In this document: piece after piece, positions 1 through 6,384 of the stretch
Layout: each line of letters opens with the position of its first letter
Position numbering within the stretch: position 1 is the first letter of the stretch
Source: Opitutia bacterium
Lineage (GTDB): Bacteria > Verrucomicrobiota > Verrucomicrobiia > Opitutales > Seribacteraceae
Assembly (NCBI GenBank): GCA_002692605.1
Contig: NZLE01000070.1
Coordinates: forward strand, 2,350-15,070
Length of the DNA stretch: 12,721 nt
Reading direction: 5' to 3'
Made by a program: the position numbers and the translations under genes
The notes under the pieces: generated by a model
What the model was told of the DNA's origin: nothing
Databases searched by the model: none
The model's input: the letters and a program-made list of their open reading frames with translations, nothing else

Positions 1-1
1 G

Positions 2-829
2 GATGCGCCTCTGATCGACCCCGAAGACTTTGCCGGGTGGATTCTTTTCGAGGACGATGATCTTTTGGTGCTGAACAAACCGGGTTGGTTGGTTTGCCAC
101 CCGTCGAAGAACGGTCCATGGTCCAGTCTGGTGGGGGCGGCCAAGGAATACCTGAGCGTGGATTCGATCCATCTGGCAAGCCGGTTGGACCGCGAAACCA
201 GTGGGGTGGTCCTGCTCGCCAAGCACCGCAAGGCAGCCAGTCTCTGGCAAAAGGGAATCGAACGGAAGACGGTCCGCAGGAGTTACTTTGTCATCCTTCG
301 TGGGGAATTGAGCGAAAGACGCGAGTTGTCCACTTTTTTGGGGAAGGATCCGGATAGCTCGGTTTTCGTGAAGCAAAGAGTGGTGGATCGAACCCGGACT
401 TCCAAGCGCGCGGAATCGATCTTCGAGCCTTTGGGCGTGTCAAGGGGGTTCAGTTTTTGCGTGGTTTCCACGAAAACCGGAAGAAAGCATCAGATCCGGG
501 CCCATGCCCAATACATGGGATACGAATTGGTGGGGGAGAAACTGTACGGGCCCGATGAATCGATTTACCTGCAATTCTGTGAAGGAGGGTGGCAACCGGA
601 TTGGCTCGATCTTCTGGGTATGAGCAGGCAGGCCCTGCATGGGCGTTCGCTGGGTTTTGTGCGGGGTGGACCGGTCTTTTACGCAGATTTGGCAGCCGAT
701 CTTCGAACTTATCTCAAGGATGCGATGGGTCTGGGGCAGGAGGAGGTTCGAGCTTTGGTGGAACGGGGTGATGAGTGGGCCTGCAAAGAGGCGGAGAAGG
801 AATTGAGTTGTCTGAACGAAGAGGAGTGA
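2..829 (+). CDS. RluA-family rRNA/tRNA pseudouridine synthase (5' end outside window)
   Basis: The enzyme isomerises uridine to pseudouridine in structured RNA in the cytoplasm. The frame is open from base 2, so the true start lies upstream; a TTG at 65 falls inside the conserved domain and is not the start. The visible 275 residues open with the family's usual first strand (ILFEDDDLLVLNKPG). The catalytic block follows as HLASRLDRETSGVVLLAK, with the catalytic Asp encoded at 188-190. The later strand KTGRKHQIRAHAQYMG corresponds to the conserved motif II/III region of RluA enzymes. Whether an N-terminal S4 RNA-binding domain exists cannot be seen. The family assignment is secure, but which uridine is modified (RluA-, RluC-, RluD- or TruC-like) cannot be told. 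The next gene starts 22 bp downstream on the same strand. Confidence 0.93.
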   Translation, partial: DAPLIDPEDFAGWILFEDDDLLVLNKPGWLVCHPSKNGPWSSLVGAAKEYLSVDSIHLASRLDRETSGVVLLAKHRKAASLWQKGIERKTVRRSYFVILRGELSERRELSTFLGKDPDSSVFVKQRVVDRTRTSKRAESIFEPLGVSRGFSFCVVSTKTGRKHQIRAHAQYMGYELVGEKLYGPDESIYLQFCEGGWQPDWLDLLGMSRQALHGRSLGFVRGGPVFYADLAADLRTYLKDAMGLGQEEVRALVERGDEWACKEAEKELSCLNEEE

Positions 830-851
830 GTATTCGGTACATTTTACCCCA

Positions 852-1406
852 ATGAGCGCACAACCCACCGCAGCATCTCCCCTCGAGGCCTTGAAGGCCG
901 GATTTCGGCGGGCTTGCGTTCGCCGACTGGTGGGTGACGAAGACGGGGCGATCGAGGTGCTGAAGAATGAAATTCCCCTGCTTGTCGTGGGCTGGGCCAA
1001 GTCCACCTCATTGGAGCCGGCGGAAAAAAAGGCCAAACTGAAGGAGATGTTCGACGACGAGTCCGCCCGAGCCGACGAGTTGGCCACCGCTTTCGATTTG
1101 TTTGCGGGGCGGTTCGAGACCCGGGTGGCCGAATTGGTCCGCAAGGAATTGAAAAGGGCGGCCTCCGGTTTGGAAAAGCTCGCCAAGGAATTGGCCAAGG
1201 CGCCAAAGCCAAGTCAGGCGGACGCCAAGGAGGAGCAGCAGGCGGAGATCGATTTGACCGAACCCGACCCCGTGACCGAAGAACCGGAGGAGGAAGAGTC
1301 TTTTGCCGAGGAGCAGGTGGAGCATTTGGATCCGCCCAAGGGAATCGGTCTGCGCTTTGATGAAATCGAGCAGATGATCGATGAGGTTTTGTCCAAGGAT
1401 TCCTAG
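852..1406 (+). CDS. Uncharacterised helical protein with acidic linker, upstream of actin-like gene
   Basis: I do not recognise a family for this 184-aa protein. Residues about 8-125 read as a largely helical, charged domain (LEALKAGFRRACVRRL near the start; MFDDESARADELATAFDLF in the middle; a Lys/Ala/Leu-rich helix around 110-125). A linker follows at about 127-160, rich in Glu, Asp, Gln and Pro. The protein ends in a short segment, FDEIEQMIDEVLSKDS, that looks like an amphipathic helix and could be a docking peptide. It has no signal peptide, transmembrane segment or Cys-based motif, so it is probably cytoplasmic. The ATG is preceded by no clear Shine-Dalgarno. The gene lies 22 bp after the pseudouridine synthase and 78 bp before the MamK-like actin on the same strand. 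A functional link to the actin is inferred from position only. Long antisense frames also cross this region, but this frame has the better start and protein-like composition. Confidence 0.8.
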   Translation: MSAQPTAASPLEALKAGFRRACVRRLVGDEDGAIEVLKNEIPLLVVGWAKSTSLEPAEKKAKLKEMFDDESARADELATAFDLFAGRFETRVAELVRKELKRAASGLEKLAKELAKAPKPSQADAKEEQQAEIDLTEPDPVTEEPEEEESFAEEQVEHLDPPKGIGLRFDEIEQMIDEVLSKDS

Positions 1407-1407
1407 A

Positions 1408-1425
1408 ATCGAAAAGAATTTCGAT
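1408..1425 (+). terminator. Possible weak hairpin after the 184-aa gene
   Basis: A perfect 7-bp inverted repeat, ATCGAAA / TTTCGAT, with a 4-nt loop (AGAA) starts two bases after the stop codon and is followed by GGATTTTCTT. The position suits a terminator or attenuator separating this gene from the actin gene. The stem is AT-rich and the T run is interrupted, so it would be weak. Confidence 0.25.
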
Positions 1426-1443
1426 GGATTTTCTTGCCATGCT

Positions 1444-1472
1444 TTGGGCAAAGTTGCAAAACTTCGTATCTT
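1444..1472 (+). promoter_or_regulatory. Candidate sigma70-type promoter for the actin-like gene
   Basis: TTGGGC (1444-1449) and TATCTT (1467-1472) are separated by exactly 17 bp, upstream of the ATG at 1485. The predicted start of transcription would be only a few bases before the ATG, implying a very short leader, which fits the absence of a Shine-Dalgarno. Both hexamers are imperfect. Confidence 0.3.
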
Positions 1473-1484
1473 GCCTTTTCCATC

Positions 1485-2615
1485 ATGACCGAAAGTAAAA
1501 AAGAAAATTCCAATGATGATCCGTCCGGGGAGGCTTCCGAGGATGCCGACTCCAAGAAGCGTAAGCTCTACGTGGGGCTGGACTTGGGCACTTTGCAGTC
1601 CTGCATCCTTTCCCGGCTGAGCAAGCCTGGATCCGAGGAAAATCATGGAACTTTGGTGCCCACGGTGGTGGGGTATCCGGAGGATGGAATTCTAGCCGGG
1701 ATTTTACCCGGAAATGCAAAGATGCTCCATGGCGACGAGGCTTTGGCCAATGAGTTGCACCTACGTCTGGTTCACCCGCTGAGCGATGGCGTGGTCAGTG
1801 ATTTGGATGCCACGAAGTCCTTTCTGGGATATCTGCGCGAAAAAGTGGATCCGGAGCGCAAGCGCGAAGTCTATTGTGTAATCGGAATTCCCGCGGTGGC
1901 GGATGGAGACGCCAAGGACAATTTGAAAAAAGCCGCCAAGGGAGCCTTTGACGGGATTCTATTCATTCCCGAACCTTTCCTGGCCGCCCTTGGCATGAGG
2001 GATGAGGAAAAACTGGGTGATCCGGATTACAAGGATCCGGTCAACAATTCCCTCTTCGTCGATATTGGCGCGGGAACCACGGATTTTTGCATCGTGCAGG
2101 GCTATTTCCCCAAGCCCGAGGATTTGCTCAGCATTCCTTTTGCCGGGAATGAGGTCGACGTCATCCTAGACAAGGCAATTCGGGAGGCTTACCCTGAGGT
2201 TGACGTTCCCTTGTCGATGACCCGAAAGTTCAAGGAGACCTATTCCTACGTCGGCGAAAGCGAATCGGGCGCCCGGGTCAAGGTGCCGGTTGACGGCAAG
2301 CCCAGAAAGATCGAGATCGGAAAACAGGTCGGAGAAGCCTGCAACCAATTGCTTGGGGAAATTTTCGACTCCATCAAACAGGTGATCGCGGTGGCTTCTC
2401 CGCAATCGGTCTTTTCGATGCTGCAAAACATCATCCTGACCGGAGGAGGTAGCCGAATCCGTAACATCGATCAGGAGCTGCAGAGGCTTTTGGCGGACGA
2501 TGGGTACGAGGATCCGGACGTGCGTATTTCCGCTCGGGAAGTGAAGCCGTTCGTGGCCATCGGCGCGATGAAGGTGGCCAAGGCCGCCCGCGAGGATCAG
2601 TGGATCAAGCCCTAG
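1485..2615 (+). CDS. MamK-like bacterial actin (actin/Hsp70-fold ATPase)
   Basis: This 376-aa protein has the actin ATPase signature in order: phosphate-1 loop YVGLDLGT (29-36), EPF (163-165) containing the likely catalytic Glu, phosphate-2 loop FVDIGAGTTD (191-200) and adenosine motif ILTGGGSRI (317-325). Several segments resemble what I recall of MamK rather than MreB or FtsA: VVGYPEDG after strand 1, the HPLSDGVVSD segment, VIGIPA, and LQNIILTGGGSRIR (MamK has a very similar LQNI..GGGSRIRG). The protein presumably polymerises into cytoplasmic filaments. Differences are a charged N-terminal extension of about 25 residues and about 12 extra acidic residues between the EPF motif and the phosphate-2 loop (around 171-189). 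The start is the ATG at 1485; an upstream in-frame ATG at 1434 would add 17 residues unlike the family and overlap the candidate promoter. An MreB-like paralogue is the main alternative. No magnetosome genes are visible. Confidence 0.85.
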   Translation: MTESKKENSNDDPSGEASEDADSKKRKLYVGLDLGTLQSCILSRLSKPGSEENHGTLVPTVVGYPEDGILAGILPGNAKMLHGDEALANELHLRLVHPLSDGVVSDLDATKSFLGYLREKVDPERKREVYCVIGIPAVADGDAKDNLKKAAKGAFDGILFIPEPFLAALGMRDEEKLGDPDYKDPVNNSLFVDIGAGTTDFCIVQGYFPKPEDLLSIPFAGNEVDVILDKAIREAYPEVDVPLSMTRKFKETYSYVGESESGARVKVPVDGKPRKIEIGKQVGEACNQLLGEIFDSIKQVIAVASPQSVFSMLQNIILTGGGSRIRNIDQELQRLLADDGYEDPDVRISAREVKPFVAIGAMKVAKAAREDQWIKP

Positions 2616-2625
2616 GCTAGCCTAG
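2612..2625. repeat. Perfect 14-bp palindrome spanning two convergent stop codons
   Basis: CTAGGCTAGCCTAG is its own reverse complement. It contains the TAG stop of the actin-like gene (2613-2615, + strand) and the TAG stop of the HDOD gene (2622-2624, - strand), which are only 6 bp apart. It has no loop and no T tract, so it is not a classical terminator. It may simply reflect two stop codons meeting, or it may be a protein-binding site. Confidence 0.7.
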
Positions 2626-3569
2626 ACTATGCCGTTGAGAGTCTGACTGAGTCTCTCGAGAGTTTCGCTCAATCGGTCCTCAATTGTCGGTTCCAAGATT
2701 TCCTCTTCCTCCTTTTGCTCCTGTTCCTCTTCTCCCTCATCGGCGGGTGGAACCGTCTTGTCCCCAAAGAGAATTTTCCAGCCTTCGAGCTGCAGATGAG
2801 AGTCCTTTGCAGGGCGGGCGGTCTTTTCCATTCCCAAGACACCCAGTTGCTTGACCAGGTTGTCGGATATTTGAATCGCAGAGGCGAGTTTGGGGTTCAC
2901 GGTGGCTTGGGAAGGTTCGTTGTGCCAGTGAACCGCATCCACCACTTCCTCCGAGATGTGATGGTTCCAGAGATAGTAGGCTCCAATTTTGGCGTGATCC
3001 CAGCCCACCAGACTGCCTTCGAGTTCGAGTAGGTTCAGGGGCGTGTCGGAGGGTTTCCTGTATACTTCCTCGAAGTGCTCGGGAAAGGTGATTGCCAGAA
3101 TCAGGATGCCTAGGTTATGAAGCAGGCCGGATACGTAGTCCTCTTCCTGTTCGAATTTCTCATCGGCCAGGGACAGGAGTTCACGGGAGAGAATCGCGGT
3201 TCCAATGCTGTGTTTCCAAAAGTCCACCCAAGGGAAGGATTCGCTGCTTTTTCCCAAGCGGAAGATTTCCTCGATGACGGGAGTGGCGGCCAACAATTCC
3301 TTGATCCGGTTCAGGCCGAGAAAGATGGAGGCTTCCTCGACTCCCGAAATCCGCTGTTCGTCCTTGGTGCCGAAGAAGATTGAATTGACCAGATCAAGTA
3401 CGCGGGTGGTGAGGGAAGGGTCGAGCCGGATGACCTCGGCAATCTGAGCCATAAAGGAATCCTCGGAATCGAGAAGGGCTTCGAGGGTTTGGTTGATGCT
3501 TCGCAGGGAAGCGAGCTTGGGACACTGGTTGATCCGCTCGATGAGGAGGAAATCAGAGGGTGCCTTCAT
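2622..3569 (-). CDS. HDOD-domain signalling protein with acidic C-terminal region
   Basis: HDOD proteins are non-catalytic relatives of HD phosphohydrolases that act as scaffolds or regulators in bacterial signalling. In this 315-aa protein the domain occupies about 8-245. It begins LLIERINQCPKLASL and contains IRLDPSLTTRVLDLVNS (second-helix hallmark), LGLNRIKELL, and GLLHNLGILIL at 148-158. In the last, the usual His-Asp pair is His151-Asn152, as expected for a degenerate HD site. WNHH (201-204) and VHWHNEP are also typical. The C-terminal part has a Glu/Gln-rich stretch (about 278-290) and a final amphipathic helix. I chose the ATG at 3569; a TTG at 3602 would add 11 Pro/Asn-rich residues and cannot be excluded. 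No clear Shine-Dalgarno precedes either start. It lies downstream of the 143-aa gene on the same strand, so co-transcription is likely. Confidence 0.87.
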   Translation of the reverse strand: MKAPSDFLLIERINQCPKLASLRSINQTLEALLDSEDSFMAQIAEVIRLDPSLTTRVLDLVNSIFFGTKDEQRISGVEEASIFLGLNRIKELLAATPVIEEIFRLGKSSESFPWVDFWKHSIGTAILSRELLSLADEKFEQEEDYVSGLLHNLGILILAITFPEHFEEVYRKPSDTPLNLLELEGSLVGWDHAKIGAYYLWNHHISEEVVDAVHWHNEPSQATVNPKLASAIQISDNLVKQLGVLGMEKTARPAKDSHLQLEGWKILFGDKTVPPADEGEEEQEQKEEEEILEPTIEDRLSETLERLSQTLNGIV

Positions 3570-3629
3570 GGGGGGATTCGGATGATACGGGTTCTTAGGC
3601 AACCAGCTTCATCGAAAACGAAGGGTGGA

Positions 3630-4061
3630 TCAGGACTTCAGAATGACTGCGTCGGGCCGAAGCGGGGATTGGGAGGTTCCGTTGAGCATGGATTGCTCGA
3701 AGAAGGCGAGGCAGGTTTGGTTGACCGGAGATTCTTTCTCAAGTACGAGGGACTGTCCGGAGGAAGAACCAAGTTGCATGGTGCCATCAGCTCGTTTTTG
3801 GAGGAAAATTTGACAGTTCGGATTTTCTTGTATGAAAGAGGCCACCGTAGGATCCTTGAGAAGCAAATCCTTCAGTTGAGTTTCGGAAAGTTGGGCGAGG
3901 TTGGGAAGGCTAGGGGAATCCTGAGCTTCCCGCATTTCCGAAACGAAGGATTGGTTGCCCGATTGAAGATGGGCGCCAGCCTCTACCTTGGGAGAGGAGG
4001 TGATCCGTTCAAAAACTTCTTTTCCAAGGGAAACGAGACTGGAGGCTACAACTGGATTCAT
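3630..4061 (-). CDS. Uncharacterised 143-aa protein
   Basis: No family is recognised. The protein is soluble, has no signal peptide or membrane segment, and begins NPVVASSLVSLGKEVFERI, a likely helix. A central segment (about 57-75; LSETQLKDLLLKDPTVASF) is helical. A C-terminal part (from about 83) alternates short strands: IFLQKRADGTMQLGSSSG, SLVLEKESPV. It lies 37 bp downstream of asd and about 60 bp upstream of the HDOD start (27 bp if TTG 3602 is used), all on the same strand, so the three may form one transcript. The opposite strand also carries a long open frame (3489-4073), but that frame runs antisense into the HDOD gene and has a poorer composition. An out-of-frame ATG lies 4 bases upstream of the chosen ATG. 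Confidence 0.72.
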   Translation of the reverse strand: MNPVVASSLVSLGKEVFERITSSPKVEAGAHLQSGNQSFVSEMREAQDSPSLPNLAQLSETQLKDLLLKDPTVASFIQENPNCQIFLQKRADGTMQLGSSSGQSLVLEKESPVNQTCLAFFEQSMLNGTSQSPLRPDAVILKS

Positions 4062-4098
4062 GCATGGAGATAAGCACGTCCCTTGCCAATTTGAGCGC

Positions 4099-5130
4099 TT
4101 ACATGAACCTCAGGCACTTCCTCTCCACGAGGGCTTCGGCAATTTGAATGGCATTGAGAGCGGCTCCTTTCCAAAGTTGGTCACCCACCACCCACAAAGC
4201 GAGGCCATTTTCGAAGCCATGATCGAGACGGACACGGCCAATGCCGCAGTTTTCCCTTTCGGAGAAATGAATGGGCATCGGATAGCGGTTGGCGTTGGGT
4301 AAGTCGAAGAGTTCCAATCCGTCGAATTTTTCGAGGGCGGATTTGGCGTCCGGAACGTTGACCGGGGACTTGAATTCCGCATTGATGCTGATGGAATGAG
4401 CGCGATAGACGGGAACTCTCACACAGGTGCAGGAAACCCCGAGTTTTGGGAGATTGAGGATTTTGCGCGCCTCGTTTCTCATTTTCATTTCCTCCTTGGT
4501 GTATCCGTCCTCGCGAAAGGTATCGACGTGAGGGATCAGATTGAAGGCAATGGGGTGAACGAAAGCGGATTCGAAGGGGGTGTCGCTTTTTTGGCCGGAG
4601 GCTTTTTCTTTGACCTCATGGTCCAGAGAAACCGAACCGTGAGCTCCGGCCCCAGAGACCGCTTGGTAGGTGGAGGCAAAGAAGCGCTTTAGACCAAAAC
4701 GCTGATGCAGGGGATAAAGGCCCATCAAAGCGACGGCGGTGGAACAGTTGGGGTTGGCGATGATGCCACGGTGGTTTTCGAGTTCGTCCCCATTTATTTC
4801 CGGAATGACCAGAGGAACGGAGGGATCCATGCGAAAGGCGGAACTGTTGTCGATGACCACGCATCCATGCCTTTTGGCTTCCTCCGCAAGTTGCATCGAG
4901 TTTTCCGATCCGGAACTGAATATGGCCATGTCCAGGTTCTTGAAGGACTCGGGCTTGGTTTCCTCCACGGTTTCCAGGTTTCCGCAGGCCTGGATTTCCC
5001 GACCGGCGGAGCGGGAGGAGGCAAGCAGTTTGGCTTGGGCGATTGGAAAGTCTCGCTTTTCAAGCAAACGGATGATTTCCTGACCTACGGCTCCAGTGGC
5101 GCCGACGATTCCAACACGATATTTTTTCAA
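4099..5130 (-). CDS. asd: Aspartate-semialdehyde dehydrogenase
   Basis: Asd reduces aspartyl-phosphate with NADPH to aspartate semialdehyde, the branch point to lysine, diaminopimelate, threonine and methionine; it acts in the cytoplasm. The 343-aa length is normal for the family. The N-terminal NADP-binding Rossmann loop is GIVGATGAVGQE (7-18). The catalytic Cys is Cys129 in NPNCSTAVAL. Gln156 follows in TYQAVSGAG, and the substrate-binding and base residues Arg238 and His245 lie in CVRVPVYRAHS. The start codon is TTG at 5130 (TTG AAA AAA TAT); there is no in-frame ATG upstream before a stop. Its start faces the start of the L,D-transpeptidase gene head to head with essentially no spacer, so its promoter must lie within that gene. 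The downstream neighbours on this strand are the 143-aa and HDOD genes. The lysine/DAP link to cell-wall synthesis makes adjacency to a peptidoglycan enzyme sensible. Confidence 0.96.
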   Translation of the reverse strand: MKKYRVGIVGATGAVGQEIIRLLEKRDFPIAQAKLLASSRSAGREIQACGNLETVEETKPESFKNLDMAIFSSGSENSMQLAEEAKRHGCVVIDNSSAFRMDPSVPLVIPEINGDELENHRGIIANPNCSTAVALMGLYPLHQRFGLKRFFASTYQAVSGAGAHGSVSLDHEVKEKASGQKSDTPFESAFVHPIAFNLIPHVDTFREDGYTKEEMKMRNEARKILNLPKLGVSCTCVRVPVYRAHSISINAEFKSPVNVPDAKSALEKFDGLELFDLPNANRYPMPIHFSERENCGIGRVRLDHGFENGLALWVVGDQLWKGAALNAIQIAEALVERKCLRFM

Positions 5131-5672
5131 TGAATTTTGACTGTTTGTATGATGATTATTTTAAGAGGGTTTCGACCTTGGGAGTCAAATGCACGGAAAA
5201 CGCATTGGTTGCCTCCATCAGGGATCAGCTTCTCGTACGTTTCCATAATGGGAAAAGCGTGAAGGAGTACCGAATGTCAAGTTCCAAGCGCCCACCTTCC
5301 TGCAAAGAAAATTCCCTAGGCACTCCCGATGGGTTGCATATGGTGTGCGAGAAGATCGGAGACGGGGAGCCCTTGGGGATGGTTTTCAAGGGTCGCAAGC
5401 CAATCGGATTACGTTATGATGAATGTTCCGCGAAGGAGCGCGAAAAGAATTTGATCACCACCCGGATTCTGCGTTTGCAGGGATTGGAGGAGGGACTGAA
5501 CAAGGGGGAGGGGATCGATACCTATGATCGGTACGTTTACCTTCATGGAACCAACCATGAGGAAAACTTGGGCGTCCCGGCAAGTTCAGGTTGCCTTCAG
5601 GTTTCCAATGAGGACGCAATTGAGTTGCACGACTGGATTCCAGTAGGGAGTCATCTTTTCGTGAAACTTTGA
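5130..5672 (+). CDS. L,D-transpeptidase-like (YkuD) protein with variant active-site motif
   Basis: YkuD-domain enzymes cross-link peptidoglycan or attach proteins to it through a catalytic Cys. The domain covers about 25-180: ALVASIRDQLLV (first strand), LGTPDGLHMVCEKIGDG (63-79), LITTRILRL, then HGTN (139-142) and SSGCLQVSN with Cys155. The usual signature is H-G...S-H-G-C-[IV]-R; here the second His is Ser153 and the Arg is Gln157, while His139, Gly154 and Cys155 remain. No signal peptide or lipobox is visible, unexpected for a cell-wall enzyme. The ATG at 5130 is used; the in-frame TTG at 5178 is an alternative that would leave the whole domain intact and free space for promoters. The gene converges with the response regulator, with 3 bp between the stops. 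Confidence 0.85.
   Translation: MNFDCLYDDYFKRVSTLGVKCTENALVASIRDQLLVRFHNGKSVKEYRMSSSKRPPSCKENSLGTPDGLHMVCEKIGDGEPLGMVFKGRKPIGLRYDECSAKEREKNLITTRILRLQGLEEGLNKGEGIDTYDRYVYLHGTNHEENLGVPASSGCLQVSNEDAIELHDWIPVGSHLFVKL
5158..5188 (-). promoter_or_regulatory. Candidate promoter for asd, inside the L,D-transpeptidase N-terminus
   Basis: On the minus strand TTGACT (5183-5188) is followed after 19 bp by TAAAAT (5158-5163); each matches consensus at five of six positions. Transcription would start near 5150, about 20 bases before the TTG start of asd. The long spacer is the weak point. No better match was noticed nearby on this strand. Confidence 0.35.
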
Positions 5673-5675
5673 GAA

Positions 5676-6362
5676 TCAGGCGGCTACCTTCTTGGCTTGT
5701 TCGATCAGTTGTTTGATCCGGTTGCTGACCTGCTTGGGAGATTCGTCTTCGTTGGTTTCAACGCAATGAGTGTCCGAATTCATGGTTTTAATGGTCCGCT
5801 GAATGGCATCCTGCTCGATTCCCGGCGAATCGGAGTCGTAGATCACGAAATTGTAATTTATCTGCCTTAGTTGATTGAGGGCGTCGTCGTGATTCTTGGT
5901 TGTGGTTACAAGGAATCCGCTGTCCTCAAGCAGATGCGATATCCCCGTTCGCAAATGGGTGTCTTCCAGATGCAAGAGAATGGAAATTCCTCGGTTGTCG
6001 CGTATGATTTCAATGATCTTTTCGACTTTGATGGGTTTGCGAAGAAAGGCGTAGATTCCGAATTCGCAAGCTTGGTCTTCAAGTTCCTGAACGGAAAAGG
6101 CGGTGATCACGATAAATTTTGAATGGTATCGGTTTTTGGCTTTGAGTTGGCGGAGCACTTCGACTCCGTTCATGTCTGGCATTTGCATGTCCAGAAGCAC
6201 AAAGTCATAATCATTTTCGATGCATTTCCTAATGGCGTCCGAACCGTTTTCGGCGTGATCGGGAATGAAACCTTCGGCTTCAAGCACATCCGTCATGGTG
6301 GAGCGGATGGCCGGATGATCGTCAACGACGAGAACGGTTGTGGATTTTCGCTGATCGCTCAT
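5676..6362 (-). CDS. Response regulator with one intact and one degenerate receiver domain
   Basis: The 228-aa protein begins with a complete receiver domain (about 8-122): acidic pair Asp14-Asp15, phospho-acceptor Asp58 in FVLLDMQMPDMNG, Thr88 in VITAFS and Lys109 in LRKPIK. A second segment (126-220) repeats the pattern: ISILLHLEDTHLRTG aligns with the start of receiver 1, with Glu133-Asp134 at the acidic pair, and FVIYDSDSPGIE (172-183) aligns with strand 3, with Asp176 at the phospho site. The Thr and Lys are not evident and the end is shortened, so this half is probably not a working receiver. No DNA-binding or enzymatic output domain is present, so it likely acts through protein contacts or as a phosphorelay element. 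The gene starts 22 bp after the histidine kinase stop, on the same strand, and is its probable partner. Confidence 0.92.
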   Translation of the reverse strand: MSDQRKSTTVLVVDDHPAIRSTMTDVLEAEGFIPDHAENGSDAIRKCIENDYDFVLLDMQMPDMNGVEVLRQLKAKNRYHSKFIVITAFSVQELEDQACEFGIYAFLRKPIKVEKIIEIIRDNRGISILLHLEDTHLRTGISHLLEDSGFLVTTTKNHDDALNQLRQINYNFVIYDSDSPGIEQDAIQRTIKTMNSDTHCVETNEDESPKQVSNRIKQLIEQAKKVAA

Positions 6363-6384
6363 GCTTGTTCTTTAGTGTAATAGG

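Noticed and set aside
440..1198. Minus-strand open frame of 252 codons antisense to the pseudouridine synthase and the 184-aa gene
   Set aside because: It covers the 3' half of a clear RluA-family gene and has a Ser/Pro/Arg-rich, low-complexity composition with no recognisable motif.
1434..1484. 17-residue N-terminal extension of the actin-like protein
   Set aside because: The added residues (Cys-containing, hydrophobic) do not resemble the family, and the region overlaps a promoter-like sequence; ATG 1485 is the better start.
844..1646. Long minus-strand frames opposite the 184-aa gene and the actin start
   Set aside because: The products are Pro/Arg- or Leu/Gly-rich shadows of biased codon use; one runs into the actin gene, which has unmistakable motifs.
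340..2520. Recurrent GATCCGGA-like octamers in the left 2.5 kb
   Set aside because: They fall in coding frames mostly as Asp-Pro codons followed by Asp/Glu/Val, so codon choice explains them better than a repeat family.
3489..4073. Plus-strand 194-codon frame opposite the 143-aa gene
   Set aside because: It extends antisense into the HDOD gene and has Gly/Arg-rich shadow composition; the minus-strand frame fits the asd-HDOD gene order.
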